A stretch of DNA of 64,000 nt from Dipteris shenzhenensis (lineage: Eukaryota > Polypodiophyta > Polypodiopsida > Gleicheniales): assembly GCA_047967505.1 (NCBI GenBank), contig CM106539.1; one strand, given 5' to 3'. Position numbers and translations under genes: made by a program. Below are positions 34,662-44,725 of this stretch, in pieces. The notes beneath the pieces are model-generated. The model saw only the letters and a program-made list of their open reading frames with translations, was not told where the DNA came from and did not search any database. Position 1 is the first letter of the stretch, and every line of letters begins with the position of its first letter.

Positions 34662-34959
34662 TGTTGAGATATCAAGCTCTACCCCCGATATATCTCCTGG
34701 ATGACTATCATTTATGTCACCGCATATGTTAGTTGTACTCGTGGTGTAGTTAGACTACCACGTATGTTTTTGGTTTGGGTTCACATATGAACCACGTATT
34801 CTAGGTTTCGACATATAGGGTATTTCCCTCTTCTATTGTATTGTTGTTGTATGCAAAAGTGAAGAAAGGCTTCACCCTCCAACCTTGTGTCCTCTCTCTT
34901 TTGTGTGTTGTGAAGAAAGCTGAACTTGAGTCTCCTATCTCTCTCCCTTTTTCTTTACA
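34662..34959 (+). mobile_element. copia B 5' LTR
   Basis: Starts TGTTGAGATATCAAGCTC and ends CCTTTTTCTTTACA. Only the first dozen bases resemble the family A LTR, although the encoded proteins are related. Confidence 0.95.
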
Positions 34960-34972
34960 TGGTATCAGAGCC
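34960..34972 (+). promoter_or_regulatory. primer-binding site (initiator Met-tRNA)
   Basis: TGGTATCAGAGCC directly abuts the 5' LTR and is complementary to the 3' end of plant initiator Met-tRNA, the usual primer for copia minus-strand synthesis. Confidence 0.92.
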
Positions 34973-35472
34973 TTGTTCGTGGTAAGGAGCTCAAGAAAGC
35001 AAGCCAAGTTTGTGGTGTCTTGGTAAGAGGACCAGTGTTGCTTTCCTATTTCGAGTTTGGGAGCAAATCTCTGCAGGTAGCACAGCCAGAAGTGCAGCAG
35101 TGCACTGTTTCAGATTGAGAGGCCCTTTGATTTGAGGCCGTTTCGAGGCCCATTTTGAAGGCGGAAGTTCTTCGCAGGCACTCAGAAAAAGGCCCTGTTT
35201 TTCGCTGTGCGACCACTTGCGCGGCTAGTCGGTGGAAAGGTGCCACCGAAATTGCATCGTATGCCTGTGTGCAAAGATATTGGGAGTTGCAGATTCATGC
35301 CTGTTTCCTGTTGATGCAAAATCGTCACTAGGAAGTGACTGCGTGGTGAAATACCACTTTCGTCAGTGTTGCGGATCTGCCCCTGTGAGGCTGTTTGCAG
35401 AAGTTTTGCTATCTGCCCTTGTGAGGCATTTGCTGTGTTTACAGGTTGCTGTTGCAATTCGTGATTTGTAAA

Positions 35473-38223
35473 ATGTCTGAGAATCTGTCTACCATTGTCA
35501 GTGAGAAGCTTGACAAGAACAACTTCCAAGCATGGAAGTTCAGGATGACAAACTTCCTTATGGGAAAGGGAGTTTGGGAGTACATCAGTGGTGAAACTAC
35601 AGAACCAGTTTTGGGTGCTGCTCCCACTCCTGCTGAATTGAAGGCCTTTAAAGAATGGCATGAAAAAGCCAGAAAATGCTTGTATTGGCTGTCTGTTAGC
35701 ATTTCAGATTCTATGATTGTGCATATACAGGATGTAGAGACGCCTAAGGAGGCATGGGATACATTGGTGAAGCTGTATAGCACAAATACCAAAGCACGAA
35801 AGATGCAGCTAAAGCAGGAGCTGCACAATGTGCAAAGGAAAAATATGAATATAAATGAGTATTCCTTGAAGGTGAAAGGCCTTGCAGATTCTCTTGCCTC
35901 CATTGGAGCACCTGTTGATGATGAGGACTTAGTGTCCGTGACCTTGAATGGTCTTGGGAAAGATTATGCACAGTTTCGGACATCCATTGGAGTCCGTGAA
36001 ACATTTCCTGATTTTCAGGAACTTATTGCTCTCTTACTGAGTGAAGAGCAAAGGAATGGTGGTTCAATCACCTCAACTTCTCAAGAGACTGCTTTCTACT
36101 CGAATACAGGTAGAGGCAGGGGTAGAGGAAGAGGCCGTTTTGGTGGCCGTGCAGGAAATCAGAACCAGCAGCAACAACAGGAAAACCAGTCCTATGGAGG
36201 AGGACGTGGCAGTTCTAGAGGCAGGGGGAGCCAAAGAGGCCGTGGTTCATGGCAAAGGAACCAGCAAGTAAATAGCAGCACAGAATGCTATTATTGTGGA
36301 AAGCCTGGACACAAGGAGAATACATGCTATAAAAAGCAGAATGACATCAAAAGTGGGAAGTTGCATCAAAGCAACTATGCATCATCAAGTGGGCATGGTG
36401 ACGACAAAAATGAGCACCTCTTTGTGATGCAGCATATGGTTAACTCCATGTCAGGAGATGCTGCAGCTTGCAATGATGTTTGGTATGTTGATTCAGGTGC
36501 CTCTAACCACATGACCAGTCATGGTGAGTGGTTTCATGATGTTAGAAATTTGGATAAGCCAGGTTATGTTGAAACAGGTGATGATACTGCGCACCCAATT
36601 ACGCAGGTTGGTAAAGTGCCATTGGCTATGCAGGATGGCAAAACGAAGTACTTGGCAGATGTACTTCATGTTCCAAAAATCACTAAGAACCTGGTTTCAG
36701 TTGGCCAGATGGTTGAGAAAGGTCTGCAGGTTAGATTTAATCCTGATGGATGCTTTGTTGAAGACTTGAAAAATAAGTGCCGCTTGGTTGCAAAAGGCAA
36801 TAAAAATGGCAGAATGTTCACCTTGGATGTTGATATGCCTGAGGTGAAAGCCGCTATGTTTGCGCATGCGAGAGGTGTCATTGCAGATATTGAGATATGG
36901 CACAAGCGCATTGGGCACGTGAATATACAAAGGCTGAAATCTATGCAAACGAAAAACAGTGTTGCAGGTTTGCCTAAATTCAGAGTTGAGGGAATGCAAA
37001 AGGTATGTGAAGCATGCCAAATGGGTAAGCAGGCCAGACATGCATTTCCCAAAAATGCTAAGGTGAGCAGAAGACCTTTGGAAGTGATCCATTCAGATGT
37101 TTGGACAACCAAAGCTGCTTCTATTGGTGGATGCCATTATTATGTGACGTTTATTGATGACTACACTAGGAAGGTGTGGATTTATTTTATGAAGCACAAA
37201 AGTGAAGTGTTCAGCCATTTCAAGGCTTTTAAGGCCATGGTTGAAAAAGAGAAAGGTGTGCATATTAAAGTGCTAAGATCTGATGGAGGGGGAGAGTACT
37301 TTTCAGAAGAATTTTGTGAATATCTGAAAGAACAGGGAATTCAAAGGAAGTACTCATGCAGGTCTACCCCTCAGCAGAATGGGGTTGCAGAAAGGAAGAA
37401 CAGGCATATTGCAAAAGTAGGACGGGCGATCCTAAATGAGAAAAACATGCCTGATTATTTTTGGGCTGAAGCAGTAGCAACTGCTGTTTATATTATGAAC
37501 AGAACCCCCACTGCAGCTGTCCATGGCATGACGCCTGAAGAAATGTATACAGGCCAAAAACCAGATATTTCTCACTTGAAGGTATTTGGTTGCATAGCTT
37601 ATGTTCATGTTCCTGATGAGAAGAGAACAAAGCTGGATCCAAAGGCAGAAAAATGCATCTTTATTGGATATGCTCTGCACCAGAAAGGGTATCGCTGTTA
37701 TAACCCTTCCACCCGCAAAATGCAAGTGAGCAGAGATGTTGTTTTTGATGAAATGAGCAGCTGGTATGCACCAACTGTTATGGTAGGAGATGCAGATGCA
37801 GGAAATGGGAATGCTGCAATAAATGCAGAGCAGCAATCTCAAGCCTTGAGTGGACCCAGAGAGTCCTCTACTAGTGGATCTAATGCATGGACAGGGAGAT
37901 TGAGATCTAGTGAATCGTCACATGGCAGTCCTGATAGTGTTGTGCAGGTATCACATAAGGGAAAAGAAAAAGTGGACCATGCTCCAGTGTTTGATGTGTC
38001 TGCTGGTAGCTCTCATGTTGATGGAGAGTCAAGTGGCTCTGAAATGAGCCTTGATGAGGAACTTGGTATTCCTTCTGTTGTTACACCTGGTGCAAGGAAA
38101 AGCAGGCATGATTTAAAGACTCCTGCAACTGATCCAGTTGTACGGAGGTCCACTCGTATTAAGTATCCAGTTGATGTGATGGGTATACAGCACATCACTA
38201 TGCTTATATGGTCAAGGTTCTAG
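35473..38223 (+). CDS. copia B gag-protease-integrase
   Basis: Start chosen at ATG 35473 (MSENLSTIVSEKLDKNN), in line with the gag starts of the A copies; the frame is open slightly upstream without ATG. The 916-residue product has a gag domain (NFQAWKFRMTNFLMGKG), an Arg/Gly-rich stretch, a CCHC zinc knuckle (CYYCGKPGHKENTC, from residue 272), an aspartic protease site (WYVDSGASNHMT, Asp 340), an HHCC pre-integrase finger (WHKRIGHVN .. CEACQ) and an integrase core with Asp 542, Asp 604 and Glu 640; the last two are spaced D-35-E as expected. All catalytic residues are present. The frame stops at TAG 38221-38223 because of a small deletion near 38175, where related copies have extra residues between YPVD and AIHYAY. 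It would act in virus-like particles and in nuclear integration. Confidence 0.95.
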   Translation: MSENLSTIVSEKLDKNNFQAWKFRMTNFLMGKGVWEYISGETTEPVLGAAPTPAELKAFKEWHEKARKCLYWLSVSISDSMIVHIQDVETPKEAWDTLVKLYSTNTKARKMQLKQELHNVQRKNMNINEYSLKVKGLADSLASIGAPVDDEDLVSVTLNGLGKDYAQFRTSIGVRETFPDFQELIALLLSEEQRNGGSITSTSQETAFYSNTGRGRGRGRGRFGGRAGNQNQQQQQENQSYGGGRGSSRGRGSQRGRGSWQRNQQVNSSTECYYCGKPGHKENTCYKKQNDIKSGKLHQSNYASSSGHGDDKNEHLFVMQHMVNSMSGDAAACNDVWYVDSGASNHMTSHGEWFHDVRNLDKPGYVETGDDTAHPITQVGKVPLAMQDGKTKYLADVLHVPKITKNLVSVGQMVEKGLQVRFNPDGCFVEDLKNKCRLVAKGNKNGRMFTLDVDMPEVKAAMFAHARGVIADIEIWHKRIGHVNIQRLKSMQTKNSVAGLPKFRVEGMQKVCEACQMGKQARHAFPKNAKVSRRPLEVIHSDVWTTKAASIGGCHYYVTFIDDYTRKVWIYFMKHKSEVFSHFKAFKAMVEKEKGVHIKVLRSDGGGEYFSEEFCEYLKEQGIQRKYSCRSTPQQNGVAERKNRHIAKVGRAILNEKNMPDYFWAEAVATAVYIMNRTPTAAVHGMTPEEMYTGQKPDISHLKVFGCIAYVHVPDEKRTKLDPKAEKCIFIGYALHQKGYRCYNPSTRKMQVSRDVVFDEMSSWYAPTVMVGDADAGNGNAAINAEQQSQALSGPRESSTSGSNAWTGRLRSSESSHGSPDSVVQVSHKGKEKVDHAPVFDVSAGSSHVDGESSGSEMSLDEELGIPSVVTPGARKSRHDLKTPATDPVVRRSTRIKYPVDVMGIQHITMLIWSRF

Positions 38224-39818
38224 AGGAGCCAGAGCCCACATGTTTTGAGGATGCAGCAAGGCATAAAAATTGGGAAGCAGCTATGGATGAAGAGATGGCT
38301 GCCTTGGATGCAAACCACACTTGGGATTTGATGCCTTTGCCTCATGATAAGAAGGCTATTGGCTGCAAGTGGGTTTACAAAGTAAAGCACAATGCTGATG
38401 GGTCTGTTAGCAGGTACAAGGCAAGATTGGTTGCCAAAGGTTTTGCGCAGACATATGGAATTGACTATGAGGAAACTTTCAGCCCAGTTGCAAGGATGGC
38501 AACTGTGAGAGCAGTAATTGCTATGGCTGCTGCAAAGGGATGGTCTTTGCATCAGATGGATGTGAAAAATGCCTTCTTGTATGGTGATTTGCAGGAAGAG
38601 GTTTATATGATGCAGCCGGAAGGTTATGAGGATAATTCACATCCCGATTTTGTATGCAGGTTGCGCAAAGCCTTGTATGGCTTAAAACAGGCGCCGAGGG
38701 CATGGTCAGACAAGATAGGGCAATATCTTGTCACTATTGGATTTCAAATTTCCAATTCAGATTTTTCACTTTATGTGAAAAGGACAAACAGAGGGATTGT
38801 GCTTATAGTCATCTATGTTGATGACTTGATTATTACAGGTGATAGTGATGCAGACATTAATGAAGTGAAGCTGCTGTTGAAGCAGAAATTTGAGATGAAG
38901 GATTTGGGAGAGCTGCGTTACTTCTTGGGCATTAAGGTTATTAGATCCCCGAGTGGGATATGGCTGTTGCAAAGGCAATACGGTTTGGACATGCTGTCCA
39001 AATATGGGATGACAGGCTGTAAGCCTATTTCTGTTCCATTGGAGCAGAATGTGAAGCTCAATGCAGAGACAGGTGAGCTTCTTGAAGATATTACTATGTA
39101 CAGGCGCATAGTAGGTAGCTTGATTTACATGACTATAACCAGACCAGATTTGAGCTATGTTGTGGGGCTGGTGAGTCAGTTTATGCAGGCACCGAGGAAG
39201 CCACATTTGGATGCGGCTAGGCGCATACTGCGGTATGTGAAGTCCACATTGCATTATGGACTGTTTTATGAAGCTGGGTGTGCATTACAGGTACATGGAT
39301 ACACAGATGCTGACTGGGCTGGGAGTGTCTCAGACAGGAGATCTACTAGTGGTTTTATGTTTTCCCTTGGGAGTGGTGCCATCAGTTGGAGCAGCAAGAA
39401 GCAGCCAACAGTTGCCTTGTCGAGCACAGAGGCTGAGTACAGGGGTGCAGCAATGGCTGCATGTGAGGTAGCTTGGTTACGGAAGCTACTTGCAGATATG
39501 GGACAGTCAATTCATGCAGCAGTTGTCATTCATTGTGACAACATTAGCAGCATCATGCTTGCTAATAACCCAGTTTATCATGCTAGAACGAAACACATTG
39601 AGGTGCATTATCACTTTGTGAGAGAGAAGGTTCTAGCTGGTGAGATTGATCTTGTCTATGTCAGCACTGAGGAGCAGGTGGCTGATATTTTTACGAAGGC
39701 ATTGGGTACCGAGAAGCTTCGCAGATTTAGGAGCTTGCTTGGTGTACGTGAGATGGATTTGAGCTTGAGGGGGAGTGTTGAGATATCAAGCTCTACCCCT
39801 GATATATCTCCTGGATGA
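38208..39818 (+). CDS. copia B reverse transcriptase-RNase H
   Basis: This frame overlaps the end of the gag-integrase frame by 16 nt and is in the -1 register. From ATG 38208 it encodes 536 residues: the RT start (WDLMPLPHDKKAIGCKWVYK), [29 protein letters not shown], the catalytic YVDD (Asp 205 and 206) and RNase H (GYTDADW, SSTEAEYRGAAMAACE, VIHCDNISS, ARTKHIEVHYHF). The stop TGA lies about 43 nt inside the 3' LTR. In copia elements this part is normally made as one polyprotein with gag and integrase, so ATG 38208 is probably not a natural start; the overlap reflects a deletion frameshift. A programmed -1 shift cannot be excluded but no slippery heptamer is evident. Confidence 0.93.
   Translation: MVKVLEEPEPTCFEDAARHKNWEAAMDEEMAALDANHTWDLMPLPHDKKAIGCKWVYKVKHNADGSVSRYKARLVAKGFAQTYGIDYEETFSPVARMATVRAVIAMAAAKGWSLHQMDVKNAFLYGDLQEEVYMMQPEGYEDNSHPDFVCRLRKALYGLKQAPRAWSDKIGQYLVTIGFQISNSDFSLYVKRTNRGIVLIVIYVDDLIITGDSDADINEVKLLLKQKFEMKDLGELRYFLGIKVIRSPSGIWLLQRQYGLDMLSKYGMTGCKPISVPLEQNVKLNAETGELLEDITMYRRIVGSLIYMTITRPDLSYVVGLVSQFMQAPRKPHLDAARRILRYVKSTLHYGLFYEAGCALQVHGYTDADWAGSVSDRRSTSGFMFSLGSGAISWSSKKQPTVALSSTEAEYRGAAMAACEVAWLRKLLADMGQSIHAAVVIHCDNISSIMLANNPVYHARTKHIEVHYHFVREKVLAGEIDLVYVSTEEQVADIFTKALGTEKLRRFRSLLGVREMDLSLRGSVEISSSTPDISPG
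39764..39775 (+). promoter_or_regulatory. copia B polypurine tract
   Basis: CTTGAGGGGGAG immediately precedes the 3' LTR, the standard position of the plus-strand primer. Confidence 0.9.
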
Positions 39819-40073
39819 CTATCATTTATGTCACCGCATATGTTAGTTGTACTCGTGGTGTAGTTAGACTACCACGTATGTTTTTGGTTTGGGTTCACAT
39901 ATGAACCACGTATTCTAGGTTTCGACATATAGGGTATTCCCCTCTTCTATTGTATTGTTGTTGTATGCAAAAGTGAAGAAAGGCTTCACCCTCCAACCTT
40001 GTGTCCTCTCTCTTTTGTGTGTTGTGAAGAAAGCTGAACTTGAGTCTCCTATCTCTCTCCCTTTTTCTTTACA
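39776..40073 (+). mobile_element. copia B 3' LTR
   Basis: 298 bp, same length as the 5' LTR with about two substitutions, ending TTTACA before the target duplication ACTGC. Confidence 0.95.
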
Positions 40074-40078
40074 ACTGC

Positions 40079-42798
40079 TTCATCCCAATAATAATCTGGC
40101 AGGTCTTTAAAGTTGATCATGGCATGAGAAACCTCTCCAATATGCCTGTTTTTCCTTTTTGCAAGTCCATTTTGCTGCGGGGTATGACTACATGAATATT
40201 GCTGCTTTATGCCATGCTCCTGTAGGAACCTTGCAAACTCATTTGAGAGGCTCTCCCGCTCCATCTGACCTTATGCATTTTATTTGCAGGACACTTCACT
40301 TTTCTTTTTCATAAAATACACCCAAATTTTTTTGCTATAGTCATCAATAAAAGCTCGGGGGGTTCACTATGTATAAACCCCGTATATCACGTGCGTTCAA
40401 GGCCTATATTTAAAATCCCTTATCTGTAAATTTTTTCATTAATAAAATGTACCCCTTTTCTGTACAAATCTGTAAATTTTTTCCAAAACTATTTTAAATA
40501 GTCCCTTATGTATATTTCTTCTCGTAAATTTTAGAAATAAAAAATATCCTTATGTTGAACTCACGTGATAGGGTTACACATGACGAGCGACCCCCCCGAG
40601 AATAAAAGTGACAAAATAATGGCAGCCTCCAATAGATGCAGCTTCAGTAGTCCACACATCAGAGTGGGTTAATTCCAATGGCCTCCTATTGTCCTGAACA
40701 TGTCTAGGAAATTGTTTCCTTGCCTATTTTCCAAATTGACAGGCTTCACATACCTTATGCATTTCTGACACCTTGAACTTACTCAATCGTGCAACAATAT
40801 TTTGGGCCTACATTGATTTAAGTCACTGTACATTAACATGACCAATCCGTTTATGCTAGATATCAATATCTGCAACTACACCGGTCCCATGTGCAAACAT
40901 TGCTGCACTCAATTCAGGCATGTCCGCATTCAACATAAACATCCTGCCCTTCTTCTTCCCTTTTTCTATCAAGCGACCTTTATTTTTCATATCCTCAACA
41001 AAGCATCCATGAGGATTAAATTTGACTTGCGAGCCCTGCTCAACCATTTGACCAATAGAAACTAGGTTCTTGGTGATATTTAGGACATGAAATACATTAG
41101 ACAAGTATTTCTTTTTTCCATCCTTCATAGACAAAGGAATTTTACCAATCTACACAATAGAATGTGCAGTATCATCACCAGTCTCCACAAATCTTGGTTT
41201 TTCCATTTTCCTTGCATCATGCGACCATTTTGCATGACCTGTCATGTGGTTTGATGCACCTGAGTCAACATACCACACATCATTGATTTCTTCTACACTT
41301 ATCACAGAATTGGTCATGTGTTGCACCATAAACAAATGCTCATTTCTGTCATCACCCTGTCTACTAGAGGATGCATAATTGCCTTGCTGTAATTTTCCGT
41401 TCATGATGTCATTCTAATTTTTGTAGCAGTCTTTAGCCATATGACCCATTTTACCACAGTAGTAGCATTCAACATTGCTGTTTGCATTTTGGCCTCTCTA
41501 GCATCCACCATGACCTCTTTGGCTCCCCCTACCTCTAAGGTTACCAGTCCTCCTCCATAGGACTGGTTTTCTTGAATTTGTTGCATATTTTTATTTCTAC
41601 CATGGCTTCCAGATCGGCCTGCTCTACATCTGCCTCTACCTCTTCTAGCATTTGAGTAGAAGACAGCTTCTTTTGAAGTTTCTCTTGAAGAAGATGCACC
41701 ACCATTTCTCTGCTCTTTAGAAATTAGAAGAGCAATCAACTCCCCAAAATCAAGAAAATTCTCACGGATGGCAATGGATGTCCGGAACTATGCATAATCC
41801 TTTCCTAGACCATTCAAGGTCATAGAAACTAAATCATCATCTTCCACTGGCAACCCAATGGAAGCAAGTGCATCTGCAATCTTCTTCACCTTCATGTTGT
41901 CATTGATGCTCATATTTTCTCTCTACACATTATGCAACTCCTGCTTGAGCTACATTTCCTTGGCTTGCATATTTGTGCTATACATTTTCGCCAAAGTATC
42001 CCATGTGTCCTGCGGCGTGCTTGCATCCTCAATATGCACAATCATAGAATCTAAAATACCGATAGACAGCTAGTACATAACTTTCTTGGCTCTCTCATGC
42101 CAGCCTTTAAATGCCTGCAACTCCTATTGATTGGGAACATTAGGAATAACTGGTTCTCCTTCTGCTCCTCCCAATAGCCTTTTTCCTTTAGGAAATTCAT
42201 CATTCTAAACTTCCATGCTAGGAAGTTGTTCTTGTCAAGATTTTCAATGACCATCTATGAAAGGGCATCAGACGCCATTACAGAACACTGCAAAAATATT
42301 GTGTCAGTGCAGAAAACACAACTTTTTCCTCACAAGGGCAAATCTGCAAAACTGACGAAAGTGGTATTTGACCACACAGTCACTTCCTAGTGACAATTTT
42401 GCATCAACATGCAATAAGAATGATTTTGTTACTCCCAATATCTCTACACATACGCATACGATGCAATTTCTATGGCAACTTTTCACCGACCTGCAGAATA
42501 ATGGTCGCACAGCAAAAACAGGGCACCTTTCTGAGTGCTTGCGAAAAACTTCCACCACCAAAACGGGCCCTAAAATGGCCTCGAATCAAGAAAATAATGG
42601 CCCCATAGCATATACTGCCCTCTCACTGCACTACAAAGGGCGTCCCAAACAGTGCACTCTTGCAGTTTTTAGTTGTGCAACCTGCAGAGATTTGCTCCCA
42701 AACTCGAAAAAGGAAAGCAACACTGATCCTATTACCAAGACACCACGAACCTTGTTTGCTTCCTTGAGCTCCTTACCACAAACCGAGCTCTAATACCA
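40079..42798 (-). pseudogene. copia A4 gag-protease-integrase half
   Basis: From the primer site at 42798 downward: leader of about 500 bp, gag (NLDKNNFLAWKFRMMNFLKE near 42240), the zinc-knuckle region, protease WYVDSGASNHMTG (about 41270), the pre-integrase part and integrase up to the copia B insertion (NFKDLPDYYWDEAV near 40110). The primer site is mutated to TGGTATTAGAGC. Stops and frameshifts are frequent and a MITE sits in the integrase. Confidence 0.85.
40354..40600. mobile_element. 247-bp MITE with terminal inverted repeats
   Basis: Ends are CTCGGGGGGTTCACTATG and, in reverse complement, CTCGGGGGGGTCGCTCGT; an imperfect inverted repeat extends about 38 bp inward to TATCACGTG on both sides. 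The 8-bp target duplication AATAAAAG is at 40346-40353 and 40601-40608. The interior is AT-rich and non-coding. An 8-bp duplication suits the hAT superfamily. It must be younger than copia A4, which it interrupts. Confidence 0.85.
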
Positions 42799-43154
42799 TG
42801 TGAAGAGAGTGGGAGAGAAGTAAGGAGTCTCACTTGCAGCTTTCCCACATACACAATGGGGGAATACACACAAAGGTGGAGGCTGAAAATAGTTTTTCTC
42901 TTCTTAGTTGTGAAAGCCAAAAGAACTCTTTTAGTACAAAAGGAATAGATGAACCCTATATGTGGGTCTCAAACCAAACTTAGCTAGTCTAGGTGGCATA
43001 CTAACTGAGCCACTAACTAGAGTACATAAAGATAGCTATCATCCAGTTATTATTCATGGGCAGTGTACCAACCGCATCTGTAGGTAACAAGTTGGTGACA
43101 TAAATGCACAATGGTCACCTTGGCATATCACGAGTGGAGCTCGATATCTCGACA
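42799..43154 (-). mobile_element. copia A4 5' LTR
   Basis: 356 bp; the outer end reads TGTCGAGATATCG on the minus strand and is followed by ACCTC, the second copy of the target duplication. Confidence 0.9.
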
Positions 43155-43788
43155 ACCTCTAGATTGATTGGTTCTTCATGTGTGAGTGGAGGATCTACTT
43201 GTATCACCTTAGCATCTATTTGTGAGAAGATGGGGTGTAATGAATGGCAGTTGTCGATGGTTACCAATGTTTGTATCTAGTTATTTACATTGATTTATGA
43301 ATCGCCCACTATGGCATGCTGTTGCAGAGGAGCTGATTTGCTTGATATTTTCATTGAAGATGTGTCATCTAATGCTCTAGGTACAATTGGTTTTATAACT
43401 CCTATCCCCACATTCACCCTGACTACAGTGTCATGATTTTTGATTGTCACTCTATCAGTTCCTCAGTCATGGAGGACTGATGCTTCCCATAACCAAGGAC
43501 ATCCTAGTAAGATTTGATAGGATTTTTTGGGGAGATCCAAGATTGTGAATAGAAGGGAAAATTGAACTCACGCGACCTTTGTGGACATGCCATTCACTAT
43601 TCCCAAGGTTTTATCTCGTCGACAAGGTGTATGTTGAAATTAGCCTTTTGCATTGGTGAGAGACCCCATTCATCGTAGAGCTCCTCTGATAGGACATTTA
43701 CACCTACTCCACCATCCATGATGACTTGGACTTCATTATATGCCTTGTGGATCAAAGGCATAGTAATGTTGTGTATGTCATCTCTCTC
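43155..43788 (-). pseudogene. gypsy D (minus copy) protease region
   Basis: Continues the minus gypsy D coding interrupted at 31994. The protease active site reads VIMDGGVGVNVLS (about 43735-43700), the DGG form also present in the plus copy. The DWGTDKL-type region follows near 43450 with frameshifts. Homology to the plus copy ends at 43788, equivalent to about 50957 there, where a copia C LTR begins; gag is absent. Confidence 0.8.
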
Positions 43789-44725
43789 TATGGGGGTTAA
43801 AGGTCACTGTGCCTTTACTCCGGTTATGTACAATACTCAAACACATATATAAATGAATGAAAAAAAAAATTAGGGTGTTCTGCACCCACCAAAAACTTGT
43901 GTGGCTCTCTGTTTCTCTCTCTCCCTCTTTTGTTTTGCTTCCGTTAAGAGCACTCTCAACTCGTATCAGAGCTTGGGTGATCTAGCTGAGCGTGCGTGAA
44001 TGCCTGGAAGCTCAGCAACTCTGTGGGAGGAAGGAGAAGCTCTGTGGGAAGCTTTGTGGATGACTTTACTTGCATCTGAGTGCACAGAGACCTTGAAGGA
44101 ACCTTTGGAAAAGTCACTTTGGTTTTGCGAAGTGGCTTTGAGAGCCTGTTAAGTGTTTTCAAAGAAAATGTCATTTTTTAGCTTTTCCCTGTTCGATGAC
44201 AGAGACTCCATATTGACTTCTAGAGGCAACCATTACCTACTTTTGGTGTCCATTTCACTTCAAGAGCTTGGAAAAACCTTCATTCTTGAATTTGGGATCA
44301 TTTCATTGGATTTTTGACTCACTGTGTCAGTTTCAACGTTTTTCAGCTCGGGTGTTGGAACTCAAGTTTGGAGCAACCATTTGCATATCTGTCAGTTCCA
44401 GTGGACTCAAGAGATCCTAAAACTTCTTTGTTGCTCATCATTCGCACTCCGGTGGAGTTTACAAATAGTTCAATTTTTGAAAATGTTTTTCAGTCCGTGT
44501 GTTGGACCCAATGATTGGGACCACAATTTCCAAAACTGTCTATCCCATTGCATTTCAGATGCCTAAAGACCCCTACCTATCAATTCTTGTGCAATTTAGT
44601 GGAGTATTTTCAGAGTTATAGATCTTTGTGTACTTGATTTTGTCTCTCTATCATGCATTTTTCATTTTAAGGTTTTGAAACCTTAGATTTATGCCACATG
44701 GCAGTGGATAAGTGTTGATTCCCAT
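43789..44725 (+). mobile_element. copia C stub: 5' LTR plus leader
   Basis: A 170-bp LTR (43789-43958, TATGGGGGTT to CACTCTCA, first TG mutated) is followed two bases later by a primer-like site TCGTATCAGAGC and about 750 bp of leader matching 46759-47515 of the complete-ended copia C. Homology stops at 44725 (TTGATTCCCAT), and gypsy D gag in plus orientation begins. No pol or 3' LTR remains. Confidence 0.85.

Larger units (their letters stand above)
34657..40078 (+). mobile_element. copia B, young near-intact element with target duplication
   Basis: LTRs of 298 bp at 34662-34959 and 39776-40073 differ at about two positions by eye (for example C/T in CTCTACCCC.GATAT). The 5-bp target duplication ACTGC is at 34657-34661 and 40074-40078. 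The primer site, polypurine tract, gag, protease, integrase, reverse transcriptase and RNase H are all present and in order. Only one frameshift, near 38175, separates it from a complete polyprotein. It is the youngest insertion in the window, sitting inside copia A4, whose protein sequence is closely related. Confidence 0.96.
31995..43154 (-). mobile_element. copia A4, nested full-length element
   Basis: A minus-strand copia A element with LTRs at 31995-32352 and 42799-43154, inserted into gypsy D. The target duplication ACCTC is present at 31990-31994 and 43155-43159, and the gypsy sequence is continuous across it. The LTRs differ at roughly two dozen positions by eye, so it is older than copia B. 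Its integrase is interrupted by copia B (34662-40073) and by a 247-bp MITE (40354-40600). Without copia B the element is about 5.7 kb. Confidence 0.92.

Noticed and set aside
35439-37842. Several long minus-strand frames inside copia B
   Set aside because: Antisense shadows of the gag-integrase frame.
38175-38223. Programmed -1 frameshift between copia B frames
   Set aside because: No slippery heptamer is evident and related copies show extra bases here, so a deletion is more likely.
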